A stretch of 64,000 nucleotides of DNA from an uncultured cyanobacterium (GCA_902495705.1 CABUXT010000004.1:47176-111175), one strand, 5' to 3'. Shown: positions 1 through 9,291, counted from the stretch's first letter. The notes: generated by a model not told the origin, from the letters alone. A program made the numbers and translations.

Positions 1-386
1 GGTTTTGTACCTTGCATGATTTCGCCTTTGTCATTTAGGATATAACCTTGGACAGTGTTGCCGTTAGATGCCTTATAAACACCCTCGCCATCAAAAGTAA
101 ATTCACCAAGACGAGTGTAAACGCTCTTGCCTTCAGGTGTTTTTGTTAAGAAGAACCCCTTACCTTCTAAAAACACGTTATCATTAGAAGTACCGGGAGT
201 TGATTTACCTTGGCTCATTTTTTTACTGTAATCATCATTAATTGCTCCACCCAAAAAGGTTTTAAAGTTTACTTGTTTTTCTTTAAACCCTGGAGTGTAA
301 ACATTTGTCATGTTATCTGCGATAACATCCATCCAGTTTACTGTTGCATATTGAGTGTTTATTGCGGTTATAAAAGCATCATTCAT
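1..386 (-). CDS. Flagellar hook/basal-body rod protein (FlgE/FlgF/FlgG family), partial
   Basis: The gene runs off the left edge, so only the first 128 residues are visible. The N-terminus resembles the rod/hook family: a helical start, then the segment VIADNMTNVYTPGFKEK, which matches the family pattern of 'a-NNlAN-nT-GFK'. After it comes a FLEGKGFFL stretch and a 'YTRLGEF' segment typical of hook proteins. The start is ATG at 386, preceded by AAGGAGT with 8 bases of spacing. It sits 12 bases after the FliK-like gene, so the two are surely cotranscribed. Position after fliK favours the hook protein FlgE over the rod proteins, but the C-terminal part needed to decide lies outside the window. 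Confidence 0.85.
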   Translation of the reverse strand, partial: MNDAFITAINTQYATVNWMDVIADNMTNVYTPGFKEKQVNFKTFLGGAINDDYSKKMSQGKSTPGTSNDNVFLEGKGFFLTKTPEGKSVYTRLGEFTFDGEGVYKASNGNTVQGYILNDKGEIMQGTK

Positions 387-398
387 AACGGATACTCC

Positions 399-1316
399 TT
401 ACTGTTCTCTATTTCTTCTATTTTCTTTTTGTTGTTTGCCCCCTCTGTTTGAATATGACAAATCAGAATATGGCAAATCATTTTCTCTAAACGTATTTTT
501 CAAAGATTCGATATTATTTCTCAAATATTGTTCTACAGCTTTATCTCCTGGGATAAAGTTAGCTGCAATTGCACCATCTTTGCCAAAACGCATGATTACA
601 GACATATTTTGGTCAAAGTCGATTCTCAAAGGTTGATTATTTTCTTTTGCGATATTAATTGCATTTAACAATGTTTCAGAAATCTGGACATTTTGTTTTA
701 CTTCTTTAGCGTCAACCCCTTGGTTCAACATATTTTGAGCTTGAGCTGTGATATTTTGAACAGAAACATCATTTTTCTGAGTTAAATTGATAAAGAAATC
801 TGCATCACTTTCTGTCATAGAAATTGATGAATAATCTAAGTTCATCATTCCAGAATCAGAAACCTTCAAATCTGCAGCCAAACCGGTTACAGCAGCTGCA
901 TTATTTATATTGAGCATTTGAGCAATATCGTTTGTAAGCATTGAATTTGCATCACTTACAGACAATGAACCAAAGTTGCTGAAATCAACCATACCGTTTA
1001 ATTGGTCAGCTTGAGCTTGCAATTCGTTTTGTTGTTTTTGGCTTTGGTTTTGATTAGCGCTGTTATCTGTAGTTTTATTTTCGGTATTTGTAGATTTATC
1101 ATCTTTTTGAGAAACTTCTTCTACTTTATCAGATTTTTTTTCAGAAGTTTTTTCCTCTTTTTTAGACTTTTCGGTAGATGAAACTTTGTCCATCTCATCT
1201 TTAAAAGAAGATTCTGATGAAGTTTTCTTTGCACTATCAGAATTTGATGTGCTATTAACTTGAGATGAAGCTGATGCACTGCTTACTTGTGCTGATGATG
1301 GTGCGTTAATACTCAT
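399..1316 (-). CDS. FliK-like flagellar hook-length control protein
   Basis: A 305-residue protein with a long low-complexity N-terminus (Ser/Lys/Glu rich, residues 1-110). A folded C-terminal part (about 200-290) contains the LRIDFDQNMSVIMRF and 'YLRNNIESLKNTF' segments. The general layout fits FliK: a disordered ruler region followed by a C-terminal domain with a strand, then 'LR..L' helices. The call rests mainly on gene order, because fliJ lies directly upstream and a hook-family gene directly downstream. The C-terminus ends in a basic tail. The start ATG at 1316 has AGAAGGT upstream. It is weakly similar to known FliK at the sequence level, so another flagellar accessory protein is possible. 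Confidence 0.6.
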   Translation of the reverse strand: MSINAPSSAQVSSASASSQVNSTSNSDSAKKTSSESSFKDEMDKVSSTEKSKKEEKTSEKKSDKVEEVSQKDDKSTNTENKTTDNSANQNQSQKQQNELQAQADQLNGMVDFSNFGSLSVSDANSMLTNDIAQMLNINNAAAVTGLAADLKVSDSGMMNLDYSSISMTESDADFFINLTQKNDVSVQNITAQAQNMLNQGVDAKEVKQNVQISETLLNAINIAKENNQPLRIDFDQNMSVIMRFGKDGAIAANFIPGDKAVEQYLRNNIESLKNTFRENDLPYSDLSYSNRGGKQQKENRRNREQ

Positions 1317-1327
1317 TTTATTACCTT

Positions 1328-1810
1328 CTAACTTTCTGTGTTATGCTCTAAACTTTCTTGCATTTCTTCTTCAATAGCTCTTTCTTGTGCTTGTTTGAAG
1401 AATCTTGTGACACCCAGCTCTGAAAACTGCTTTAATTCTGCGGCTTTTTCTTCTGCCAGATAAATTTCTTTACTTTTTTCTTTGTGCTTTTCAAGAACCT
1501 TTACGGCTTGTTCACACTTGACAAGTTTTGCGACCTCAATATCAAGTTTTTGTTGCAATTCTTGTCTTTTTGCCTCGAGCTCTTCGGCTTTTTTCCAAAG
1601 AAATCTCAGATAGTTGTCGTACGATTCGTACATCATTGGGTCAGCAGTTCGCATACCTTGTTTTGTATTCAGAATATCCTGTTCATTTTTTTTGATATCC
1701 TGTTCGGCTTGATAGACTGCTTGTTGAGCCTTTTGAACTTTCATTCTCTGCTCTTCTTTTTGGTTTATTCTAAAGTCCAAAACTTTTTGCAATCTGTACC
1801 GAAATGGCAT
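1328..1810 (-). CDS. fliJ: Flagellar export chaperone FliJ
   Basis: A 160-residue, highly charged, almost entirely coiled-coil protein starting MPFRYRLQKVLDFRINQKEEQ, which is characteristic of FliJ (an 'F-Y-R-L-q-kvLd-r...E' start). FliJ is the soluble part of the flagellar type III export apparatus and works with the FliI ATPase. The start was set at ATG 1810 because AGAAAGAG lies 8 bases or so before it; a GTG two codons upstream (1816) is too close to that site. The usual partner fliI is not next to it. Instead rpsA lies upstream, so the operon starts here, 11 bases before the FliK-like gene. Confidence 0.8.
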   Translation of the reverse strand: MPFRYRLQKVLDFRINQKEEQRMKVQKAQQAVYQAEQDIKKNEQDILNTKQGMRTADPMMYESYDNYLRFLWKKAEELEAKRQELQQKLDIEVAKLVKCEQAVKVLEKHKEKSKEIYLAEEKAAELKQFSELGVTRFFKQAQERAIEEEMQESLEHNTES

Positions 1811-1838
1811 GTTCACTACTCTTTCTTGATATATTATG

Positions 1839-1859
1839 TATTACTTTTTAAGAGTAATA
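1839..1859. promoter_or_regulatory. Perfect palindrome in the fliJ upstream region
   Basis: Two 7-base arms (TATTACT and AGTAATA) flank a 7-base centre, 28 bases before the fliJ start. It could be an operator for the flagellar operon. No convincing -35/-10 pair was identified around it. Confidence 0.35.
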
Positions 1860-1910
1860 AACATCTATATGTATGATATTGGTTTAATGATGATTTATCC
1901 AAAGTCAACA

Positions 1911-1943
1911 AAAAATCAGAGATAAACACTACCCCTGATTTTT
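1911..1943 (-). terminator. Terminator after rpsA
   Basis: Inverted arms AAAAATCAG and CTGATTTTT around a 15-base loop, 25 bases after the rpsA stop. The arms themselves supply the U-run on either strand. Confidence 0.6.
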
Positions 1944-1967
1944 TGATTTTAATTTTTTAAAATTTTA

Positions 1968-3056
1968 CTATTCTTCTGTTGGAGCCTCTTTTTGTTCTTC
2001 ACTTTGTGGATGGACAGACAATGAGATTCTCTTATCAGCCGGATTGAACTTCAAAATGTAAGTGCTAATTTTATCTCCAACTTTGATAATGTCATTACCT
2101 TCATTTTGATACTCAACAACTTCATTGTGAGGAAGAAGAGCCTCAACCCCAGGGAATACCTCAATAAACGCACCAAAGTGTTTCAAACGTGTTACGGTAC
2201 CCTCAACTTTGTCACCTTCTTTGATTTTGTCAGCTGCCTCAATCCATGGGTCAGGTTCAAGGTTTTTCAAACTCAAAGAAACTCTTTGTTTGTCGTGGTC
2301 TACAGAAATAACTTCAACATCAATTTTGTCACCGACATTCAAAATATCTGTAGGGTGGTCAATCCATCTCCAAGACAATTGAGATAACGGCAACAAGCCG
2401 TCTAAACCGCCTAAATCAATGAATGCACCAAAATCAGTGATTCTTACAACTTCACCTTTTACAACTTGTCCCGGTTCAATTTGAGAGAAGATATTTTTTC
2501 TAGCCTCTTCAACAGTATCGTCATAAACCTTTTTATTAGACAAGATAAAGTTGTTTTGTTGTACATCAAGAGTCAAGATTTTAAGTTCTAATTTAGAACC
2601 GACTTCAATTTCTGACTCTCTTGCACGCAATTGAGATGATGGAATAAATCCTCTAACACCTGAAACATCAACAAGCACACCGCCTTTAACAACATTGACA
2701 ACTGTACCCAAGATTGTTTCATCTGCTGCTTTTGCTTTTTCAAGTTCTTTCCAAGCATAAGCATAATCAACTTTTCTCTTAGATAACAAGAATTTGCCAT
2801 CTTCATCTTCTTCACGAATGATTAAAAATTCGCCTTCTTGTCCTTTTTTAAATTTATCTTCGACATTTTCGCCTTTATCAACTGCTTCATAAGTCGGAAC
2901 AACTGCAAAAGTCTTTGCTCCAATGTCTACCATTACGCCTTGACCGTCAAAGCCACAAACAACGCCTTTTACCAAATCTCCTTTTTGAAATTTGTAATCA
3001 TATTTGTCAAGCAATGCTTCAAAATCTAAATCAGATGTTTCCTTTTTTGTTACCAT
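1968..3056 (-). CDS. rpsA: 30S ribosomal protein S1
   Basis: A 362-residue protein with four S1 OB-fold repeats (about residues 25-95, 110-175, 195-265 and 282-350). Each has the pattern 'G..v.G.V......G..vd...g..G..p', for example VVKGEVVRITDFGAFIDLGG. Four repeats, rather than the six of enterobacteria, is the shorter form seen in cyanobacteria and Gram-positives. S1 helps the 30S subunit bind and unfold mRNA. ATG 3056 was chosen because GGAG lies 8 bases upstream; the open frame continues 29 codons further but without homology. The product acts in the cytoplasm on the ribosome. A good promoter lies at 3106-3134. Confidence 0.92.
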   Translation of the reverse strand: MVTKKETSDLDFEALLDKYDYKFQKGDLVKGVVCGFDGQGVMVDIGAKTFAVVPTYEAVDKGENVEDKFKKGQEGEFLIIREEDEDGKFLLSKRKVDYAYAWKELEKAKAADETILGTVVNVVKGGVLVDVSGVRGFIPSSQLRARESEIEVGSKLELKILTLDVQQNNFILSNKKVYDDTVEEARKNIFSQIEPGQVVKGEVVRITDFGAFIDLGGLDGLLPLSQLSWRWIDHPTDILNVGDKIDVEVISVDHDKQRVSLSLKNLEPDPWIEAADKIKEGDKVEGTVTRLKHFGAFIEVFPGVEALLPHNEVVEYQNEGNDIIKVGDKISTYILKFNPADKRISLSVHPQSEEQKEAPTEE

Positions 3057-3105
3057 AATTAACTCCATTGTCAAACAGACACTACCATTATATATTACGT
3101 GTATA

Positions 3106-3134
3106 ATACTACCAAATTTTTCAGAATATGTAAA
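3106..3134 (-). promoter_or_regulatory. rpsA promoter (TTTACA-17-TAGTAT)
   Basis: On the minus strand a TTTACA box (3129-3134) and TAGTAT (3106-3111) are separated by exactly 17 bases, about 50 bases before the rpsA start. A short palindrome (TTGCAAAAATTTTGCAA) lies just upstream. Confidence 0.6.
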
Positions 3135-3223
3135 GGTTTGCAAAATTTTTGCAACTTTTACACTTAAATCTGAAACGGTAATATTCTTTATAAATCAAAT
3201 AAAATCAAAATTTGACAGTAAAA

Positions 3224-3257
3224 AAGGGAGTTCTTAACAAATGTTAAGAACTCCCTT
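3224..3257 (-). terminator. Strong terminator after valS
   Basis: A 16-base perfect stem (AAGGGAGTTCTTAACA and its complement) with a two-base loop lies 17 bases after the valS stop, followed on the minus strand by TTTTTT. Confidence 0.9.
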
Positions 3258-3273
3258 AATATTTTAACGAAAA

Positions 3274-5922
3274 TTACGCTTTGAATGTTTCAATTAATTC
3301 ATTAATTGCATTTTCTTGAACAAGAATTTCTTCAATTCTGTCTTTAGTTTGTTTAATCAATTCAGCAGGAGCATTTGCAACAAACTTAGGATTATTAACT
3401 CTGCATTCTAATGATTTACGTTCATTTTGAAGTTTTCCGAGTTTCTTTTCCTGTCTTGCAATTTCAGCATTAAAGTCAATTAAGTTTTCCAAAGGAATAA
3501 TAATTTTTGATGCTGAAACAACTGCTGTAGCAGATTTTTTCGCAACAGGTGCGCTATCATCAGCGTATGTGATATTTTGAACTTTTGCCATACGTTTAAT
3601 ATAGCTTTCGATAGATTTGAAAATAGGCTTTTCTGATTCTGTTGCACGAATTTCGATATCAAACAACACTGACATTGCAATATTGAAACTTTGACGAACA
3701 TTTCTCAAAGATTTGATTGTCTCAAATACCAATTCCATTTCTCTTGCTTCATTAGGGAAAGACAATTTGTCTTCATATACAGGATATGGGGCAAGCATAA
3801 TAGCTTTGATATCAGTTTCTTTCGGAATCAATTGCCATACGCGTTCTGTAATATGTGGCATAATCGGATGCAACAATCTCAATGACATATCAAGAACATA
3901 TCTCAATACTCTTTGAGTGTTCAATTTAATTGACTCATCTTGCAATTGAACTTTTGCAATTTCGACATACCAGTCACAGTATGAATTCCAGAAGAAATCA
4001 TACAATGTATGAGCAGTTTCACCGATTCTGTAATTTTCAATATTTGCATTAACTTCTTTTGCTGTGTTATTCAATTTATCCAAAATCCATTTATCTGCGA
4101 TTGTCAATTTTGAATAATCAATATCTTTATTATCAACGCCGTCAAGGTTCATCAATACAAATCTTGATGCGTTCCAAATTTTGTTAGCAAAGTTTCTACC
4201 ATATTCAAAACGTTCATCACTGATTTTGATATCTTGACCGCCGTAAGTACATAATGATGTCATGGTGAATCTCAAAGCATCACAACCGTATTTATCAATA
4301 ATTACAACAGGGTCAATTGTATTGCCTTTAGTTTTAGACATTTTTTGACCTTTTTCATCACGAACCAAACCGTGAATATAAACAGTTGAGAACGGTGCTT
4401 TTCCTGTAAATTCAAGACCCATTGTAATCATTCTTGCAACCCAGAAGAAAATAATATCAAAACCTGTTACAAGAACTGATGTCGGATAGAATTTTTTGAA
4501 ATCATCTGTTTCACTGTTAGGGAAACCCATTGTAGAAAATGGCCACAAACCTGATGAGAACCAAGTGTCTAAGCAATCAGAATCCTGAGTATATTTAGAT
4601 GGGTCAGGATTTTCTTTTGCGACAACCATCTCACCTGTTTCATTATTATAATAAGCAGGAATTTGATGACCCCACCAAATTTGACGAGAAATACACCAAT
4701 CTCTGATATTTTCCATCCAACCAAGGTAATTCTTTTCCCAACGTTCAGGAATAAATTTAATTCTACCGTCTTTTACAGCTGCAATAGCCTCTTTTGCCAA
4801 AGGCTTCATTTTTACAAACCATTGTTCAGAAAGTAACGGCTCAATTGTTGTTCCGCAACGTTGACATTTGCCGACATTGTGTTCATGGTCTCTTACTCGA
4901 AGTAAAGAATGATTATCCTCTAGCATTTTTACGATTTGCTTACGAGCCTCATATCTGTCAAGTCCATGAAGATTTGAAGGAACTTCTCCGCAAGCCTTCA
5001 TTTTACCTTCTTCATCAATAACCCAAATAGGTTTCAAGTTATGACGCTTACCAACTTCATAGTCGTTAGGGTCATGGGCAGGTGTAATTTTTACAGCACC
5101 AGTACCAAATGACTTATCAACATATTCATCGGCAATAATCGGAATTTCTCTACCTGTTAGCGGAATTACAACTGTTTTACCAACCAACTCTGAATATTTG
5201 TGGTCATCAGGGTGAACAGCAATTGCAACATCACCAAAAATTGTTTCAGGACGAGTTGTTGCAACAATAATTGCACCTGACTCACCTTTCAATGGGTAAG
5301 AAATTTCCCACATGTGACCTTGTTCTGTTTCGTATTCTGTTTCAACATCAGAAATAGCAGATTGACATCTCGGACACCAGTTTACAATATAAGAACCTTT
5401 ATAAATTAATCCTTTTTCATAAAGTCTTACAAAAACTTCTTTTACAGCATCTGAACAACCCTTGTCAAAAGTAAATCTTTCACGAGTGCGGTCAAATGAT
5501 GCCCCCAAACGTTTCATTTGGTCAAGGATTCTTCCTTTATGCTCGTTAGTCCATTCCCAAGTCCTTTCCACAAACTTTTCACGACCTAAATCATTACGAG
5601 TTAAACCTTCTTTAGCCAATTGTCTTTCTACAACGTTTTGAGTAGCAAGACCGGCATGGTCAGTACCTGGAACCCACAATGTTTCGTAACCGCTCATTCT
5701 GTGATAACGAACAAGGATATCTTGTAAAGTTTCATCCAACGCATGCCCCATGTGCAAAACCCCTGTAACATTTGGTGGCGGAATTACAATAGAGAAAGGT
5801 TTCTTAGGACTACTGGAATCAGCTTTGAAAAAGCCGTTATCTTCCCAAAACTTATAAATACTTGATTCGGTTTCTTGTGCATTGTAAACCGTAGGTAAAT
5901 CTTCGATTTTTGTTGCTGACAT
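3274..5922 (-). CDS. valS: Valine--tRNA ligase
   Basis: An 882-residue class I aminoacyl-tRNA synthetase that charges tRNA-Val, full length for the family. The HIGH-type motif is HMGH at residues 57-60 within PPPNVTGVLHMGHAL. The KMSKS loop is GQKMSKTKGN in the second half. The editing domain lies between them, and a C-terminal coiled coil (NEREKS-type 'EIARQEKKLGKLQNERKSL') is present, as expected for ValRS. The ATG at 5922 has GAGGAAAA upstream. It is a single-gene unit: a strong terminator follows it and rpsA has its own promoter. Confidence 0.97.
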   Translation of the reverse strand: MSATKIEDLPTVYNAQETESSIYKFWEDNGFFKADSSSPKKPFSIVIPPPNVTGVLHMGHALDETLQDILVRYHRMSGYETLWVPGTDHAGLATQNVVERQLAKEGLTRNDLGREKFVERTWEWTNEHKGRILDQMKRLGASFDRTRERFTFDKGCSDAVKEVFVRLYEKGLIYKGSYIVNWCPRCQSAISDVETEYETEQGHMWEISYPLKGESGAIIVATTRPETIFGDVAIAVHPDDHKYSELVGKTVVIPLTGREIPIIADEYVDKSFGTGAVKITPAHDPNDYEVGKRHNLKPIWVIDEEGKMKACGEVPSNLHGLDRYEARKQIVKMLEDNHSLLRVRDHEHNVGKCQRCGTTIEPLLSEQWFVKMKPLAKEAIAAVKDGRIKFIPERWEKNYLGWMENIRDWCISRQIWWGHQIPAYYNNETGEMVVAKENPDPSKYTQDSDCLDTWFSSGLWPFSTMGFPNSETDDFKKFYPTSVLVTGFDIIFFWVARMITMGLEFTGKAPFSTVYIHGLVRDEKGQKMSKTKGNTIDPVVIIDKYGCDALRFTMTSLCTYGGQDIKISDERFEYGRNFANKIWNASRFVLMNLDGVDNKDIDYSKLTIADKWILDKLNNTAKEVNANIENYRIGETAHTLYDFFWNSYCDWYVEIAKVQLQDESIKLNTQRVLRYVLDMSLRLLHPIMPHITERVWQLIPKETDIKAIMLAPYPVYEDKLSFPNEAREMELVFETIKSLRNVRQSFNIAMSVLFDIEIRATESEKPIFKSIESYIKRMAKVQNITYADDSAPVAKKSATAVVSASKIIIPLENLIDFNAEIARQEKKLGKLQNERKSLECRVNNPKFVANAPAELIKQTKDRIEEILVQENAINELIETFKA

Positions 5923-6014
5923 AATTATTTTTCCTCATATTTAAACTGTCTATAAGTAAAGAATAGCACAAAAATAATCATTGAATTTCAGAATGTTACA
6001 AAAGTTGTAAAATA

Positions 6015-6043
6015 TTGAAAACAGTATCTAAATATGTTATACT
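6015..6043 (+). promoter_or_regulatory. Promoter of the 6082 gene (TTGAAA-17-TATACT)
   Basis: TTGAAA at 6015-6020 and TATACT at 6038-6043 with exactly 17 bases between, 38 bases before the start codon. Confidence 0.7.
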
Positions 6044-6081
6044 GAAAGAATAAATATAATTATATTAGATGGAGTTTGAGT

Positions 6082-7806
6082 ATGAATTTTACAAAAAAAC
6101 ACGCGTATACTTTAGCAGAAATAATGTTAGTATTACTTGTGTTATCAATAATCTTCGCAGCCTGCGCACCATTTTTTACGAAAAGAGCAGTAAAAACAGC
6201 AACAGGTGCAGTTTGGGAATCTGACCGTCAAAATACAACATTGAATGCATTTTCTTTTTCAGGTTCACCGGACCACAGAAGTCAATTTTTCTTTGGGATG
6301 ACTCCGGCAACAGAAGATGATATTAAAACGGCATACTCACCGTTTTCCAAATTGGTTATCCGTTCAGGACCTGTTATTAGTGATAAAGTACAACGACAAA
6401 TTCAATTTAGATATAAAAGAGCGAATGCCGAAGATAAAGGTGATTTCGCAGGTTCTTGGCTTGATGTTAATTCAAACATGCTAGTTGGTGGTGCTTACCC
6501 TGGGATTTCAACAGATGAATCTAACGGTGCTAAAAATAATACTTCTATTGGTTATATGGCATTGAATTCAATCACGACAGGGTCAACTAACACTGCGGTT
6601 GGCTATAATGCATTAGCTGCAGTATCAACACACAAAAATAATACAGCAATTGGGTATAGAGCCGGTGAAAAAATTACAAATAGGAACAATACATTTATTG
6701 GTGCTAACGCTGGGTTAAATGCTACAAATGCAGGTGAAAATGTTTATGTTGGCTATAGCGCGGGTGAAAATACGACAGGCTCAAGCAATGTATTTATTGG
6801 AGCTTTTGCAGGAAATAACAATACAAGTTTCAATAATACAGCTATCGGCTATTATGCTTTAAAAAGTGGTGGAGGTACAGAAAATACTGCAATTGGCGCT
6901 TATGCATTATCCAACTTAACAGAAGGTACCGGCAATGTAGCAATTGGCTATAATGCTTGTGGAGAACTGACAAAAGGCTCTTATAAAACCTGTATTGGTG
7001 CAAATTCAGGTCCACACTCAGGAACTACATCCACTAATTATTTAAAAACAAAAGATGGTGGAGATAGCATACAAAGAACCTACATAGGTTCTAAACCTGA
7101 AAACTTTGGTGGCGATGCAGTGCTAGAGATACACAATGTTGGAGGCTCTAACAATAGATTGACAATGCACCTTGGGCGAAATGTTAATACGGTATCAAAT
7201 ACTACAACAGTTATCAATGGGAACTTGATTATAAAAGGTCGTCCGTATTTTACTGTTGGGCAAAACCTATACCATTTTACCGACAAAATTTATCTTGACA
7301 GGAACAAAACTGGAAACAAAGCTGTTCGATACTATGGAGCAAGCGGAACATTAAGTACCGGCTACGCAACATGCGCAACAAACCAATATACCTATAATTT
7401 TTCAAGTGGGTGCATAAAACTTGACACATCTGACAGAAGACTAAAAAATATCGGAACACGCAGCTTGGCAGGTCTAAACGAACTAAATAAACTGACAGTT
7501 TATAACTTTACATTCAAAAACGACCCTAAAAAAGCTCCGCATGTCGGTGTTATGGCTCAAGATTTGCAAAAAGTATTCCCTAACTCTGTATTCCAAGGAG
7601 AAGACGGATATTTGCGAATCAAGTGGGATGAAATGTTCTATGCCACAATCAATGCGATAAAAGAACTGGATAGAAAAATTGTTGCACTTGTTAAACGTAC
7701 AACAAATGCAGAAACTCAAATTTCTAAACTTGAAAAAGAAAATACAGTATTAAAATCTCAAGTTGACAGTCTAACAGCAAGAGTTAATAAACTAAAAGCA
7801 CAGTAA
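6082..7806 (+). CDS. Pilin-like anchored fibre with YadA-type head repeats and S74 chaperone domain (copy 1)
   Basis: A 574-residue protein in four parts. Residues 1-32 are a type IV prepilin-like leader and helix (KKHA/YTLAE...; Glu5 present), ending with the unusual APFFTKR. Residues 35-150 form a domain shared with the 9396 and 11507 products ('SKLVIR...QIQFRY'). Residues about 152-310 hold ten or so 'NTAIGYNAL'-type repeats, as in YadA heads. The C-terminus (about 445-574) is a peptidase S74 intramolecular chaperone: SDRRLK with Ser450 and Lys455 as the likely self-cleavage dyad, then GVMAQDL and a coiled coil. I infer a trimeric surface or pseudopilus-tip fibre whose chaperone is cut off. 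Start ATG 6082 has GGAG 7 bases upstream; a TTG two codons earlier was rejected. Confidence 0.8.
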   Translation: MNFTKKHAYTLAEIMLVLLVLSIIFAACAPFFTKRAVKTATGAVWESDRQNTTLNAFSFSGSPDHRSQFFFGMTPATEDDIKTAYSPFSKLVIRSGPVISDKVQRQIQFRYKRANAEDKGDFAGSWLDVNSNMLVGGAYPGISTDESNGAKNNTSIGYMALNSITTGSTNTAVGYNALAAVSTHKNNTAIGYRAGEKITNRNNTFIGANAGLNATNAGENVYVGYSAGENTTGSSNVFIGAFAGNNNTSFNNTAIGYYALKSGGGTENTAIGAYALSNLTEGTGNVAIGYNACGELTKGSYKTCIGANSGPHSGTTSTNYLKTKDGGDSIQRTYIGSKPENFGGDAVLEIHNVGGSNNRLTMHLGRNVNTVSNTTTVINGNLIIKGRPYFTVGQNLYHFTDKIYLDRNKTGNKAVRYYGASGTLSTGYATCATNQYTYNFSSGCIKLDTSDRRLKNIGTRSLAGLNELNKLTVYNFTFKNDPKKAPHVGVMAQDLQKVFPNSVFQGEDGYLRIKWDEMFYATINAIKELDRKIVALVKRTTNAETQISKLEKENTVLKSQVDSLTARVNKLKAQ

Positions 7807-7826
7807 AAACAATAAATATTTAGTAG

Positions 7827-7854
7827 AAAAGGAGCACATTTTAGTGTTCCTTTT
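7827..7854 (+). terminator. Terminator after the 6082 gene
   Basis: An 11-base stem (AAAAGGAGCAC with GTGTTCCTTTT, one G-U pair), 6-base loop and T-run, 20 bases after the stop codon. Confidence 0.85.
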
Positions 7855-7893
7855 TAATATATTAACTTTTATTATGAAGAAATATCTCAAAAT

Positions 7894-7922
7894 TTGATTT
7901 AGTGTAAACTTTGCACTAAACT
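7894..7922 (+). promoter_or_regulatory. Putative metK promoter with palindrome in the spacer
   Basis: TTGATT (7894-7899) and TAAACT (7917-7922) are 17 bases apart. A 7-base inverted repeat (TTTAGTG at 7898-7904 and CACTAAA at 7914-7920) fills the spacer, which is a typical place for a repressor site. Confidence 0.4.
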
Positions 7923-7929
7923 ATAAAAG

Positions 7930-7996
7930 AAAAATGGAGTGCCGGGTTGGAATTAAAAGACTTACCGGCGGTGAAAATAAATTAAGGAGAAAAGAA
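7930..7996 (+). promoter_or_regulatory. Structured metK leader, possible SAM-responsive element
   Basis: The roughly 67-base leader between the putative promoter and metK holds a GC-rich hairpin that stands out in this AT-rich genome: GCCGG at 7941-7945 pairs with CCGGC at 7965-7969. GGUG and an A-rich stretch follow, then the AAGGAG ribosome site. I cannot assign it to any SAM riboswitch class I know, so this is only a candidate control element. Confidence 0.35.
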
Positions 7997-9271
7997 ATGA
8001 CACCAAAAAATTTTTTGTTCACTTCTGAATCAGTTACAGAAGGACACCCCGACAAAGTTTGTGACCAAATCTCAGATGCGATTTTGGACGAATTTTTGAC
8101 TAAGGACAGACAATCAAGAGTTGCTGCAGAAACTACTGTTACAACAGGTATGGCTCTTGTTTGCGGTGAAATTACAGCAGATTGCTATGTTGATATTCCA
8201 CAAGTTGTTAGAAACACAATCAAAAATATTGGCTACGTTGGTTCAAATGCAGGCGGATTTGATGCTAATACCTGCGCTGTATTAACTAGCATTGATGAAC
8301 AATCTACAGATATCGGAAACGGCGTAAACAAAGCTCTTGAATCAAGAGAAAACAATGCTGATACATCAAAAGTTGAAACTGAAGAACTAGGTGCAGGAGA
8401 CCAAGGTATTATGTTTGGTTATGCTTGTAACGAAACACCTGAACTTATGCCTCTACCTATCAGCTTGGCTCACAAGTTATCTTTCAGATTGGCTCAAATC
8501 AGAAAACAAGGTCTTGTTGATTACCTAAGACCGGATGGAAAGTCTCAAGTTACTGTTGAATATGTTGACGGTAAACCTGCAAGAATCCATACTGTATTGT
8601 TATCAACTCAACATAATCCTGTTATCAATGGGATTTCTGATAACCAAAAAGTTCAAGACATCATTAAAAATGATTTGAAAAAACTTGTTATTGACTATGT
8701 TTTTGAAAATGAAGATATTAAACTTGATGATAACACTATTATCTTAATCAACCCATCAGGACGTTTTGTTATCGGCGGACCTCAAGGTGATTCAGGATTG
8801 ACAGGTAGAAAAATCATCGTTGACACATACGGAGGTTATTCAAGACACGGCGGTGGCGCATTCTCAGGAAAAGACCCAACAAAAGTTGACCGCTCTGCTG
8901 CTTATGCATCAAGATATGTTGCTAAAAATATCGTAGCTGCAGGTCTTGCTGAAAAATGCGAAATCGAATTAGCTTATGCAATCGGTGTTGCTGAACCTAT
9001 TTCAATCATGGTTGATACATTCGGCACAGGTAAAATTTCAGATGATGAAATTTCTGAATTGGTTGCTAAAAACTTCGACCTTAGACCGGCATCAATTATC
9101 AAGAAATTTGACTTGAGAAACCTACCTGCTAAAAACAATGGTAAATTCTACCAATTATTAGCAGCTTATGGACACATGGGTCGTACAGATATCGATGTTC
9201 CTTGGGAACATGTTGATAAAGCTGAAACTCTAAAATCTCAAGCATGTTCTTGCGGTTGCGGATGTGTTTAA
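7997..9271 (+). CDS. metK: S-adenosylmethionine synthetase
   Basis: A 424-residue enzyme making S-adenosylmethionine from ATP and methionine. The hallmarks are GHPDK at residues 16-20, [12 protein letters not shown] in the middle and the P-loop-like [16 protein letters not shown] further on. ATG 7997 was chosen because AAGGAG lies 8 bases upstream and family homology begins there; an open frame extends 21 codons further through the leader hairpin and is not coding. The protein is longer than the usual 380-400 residues and ends in a short CxCxCxC tail, not part of the family fold. It is a single-gene unit with terminators on both sides. Confidence 0.97.
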   Translation: MTPKNFLFTSESVTEGHPDKVCDQISDAILDEFLTKDRQSRVAAETTVTTGMALVCGEITADCYVDIPQVVRNTIKNIGYVGSNAGGFDANTCAVLTSIDEQSTDIGNGVNKALESRENNADTSKVETEELGAGDQGIMFGYACNETPELMPLPISLAHKLSFRLAQIRKQGLVDYLRPDGKSQVTVEYVDGKPARIHTVLLSTQHNPVINGISDNQKVQDIIKNDLKKLVIDYVFENEDIKLDDNTIILINPSGRFVIGGPQGDSGLTGRKIIVDTYGGYSRHGGGAFSGKDPTKVDRSAAYASRYVAKNIVAAGLAEKCEIELAYAIGVAEPISIMVDTFGTGKISDDEISELVAKNFDLRPASIIKKFDLRNLPAKNNGKFYQLLAAYGHMGRTDIDVPWEHVDKAETLKSQACSCGCGCV

Positions 9272-9291
9272 GCTAAAAAAATAATTAGAAC

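Noticed and set aside
7941..7975. FMN riboswitch (RFN) because of 'ACCGGCGGT'
   Set aside because: The other conserved RFN stems and the flanking AGGATAT-type start are missing, and the gene is metK, not a flavin gene.
7934..7996. In-frame extension of metK upstream of ATG 7997
   Set aside because: It passes through the GC-rich hairpin, has no homology to MetK and lacks a ribosome site, while ATG 7997 has AAGGAG.
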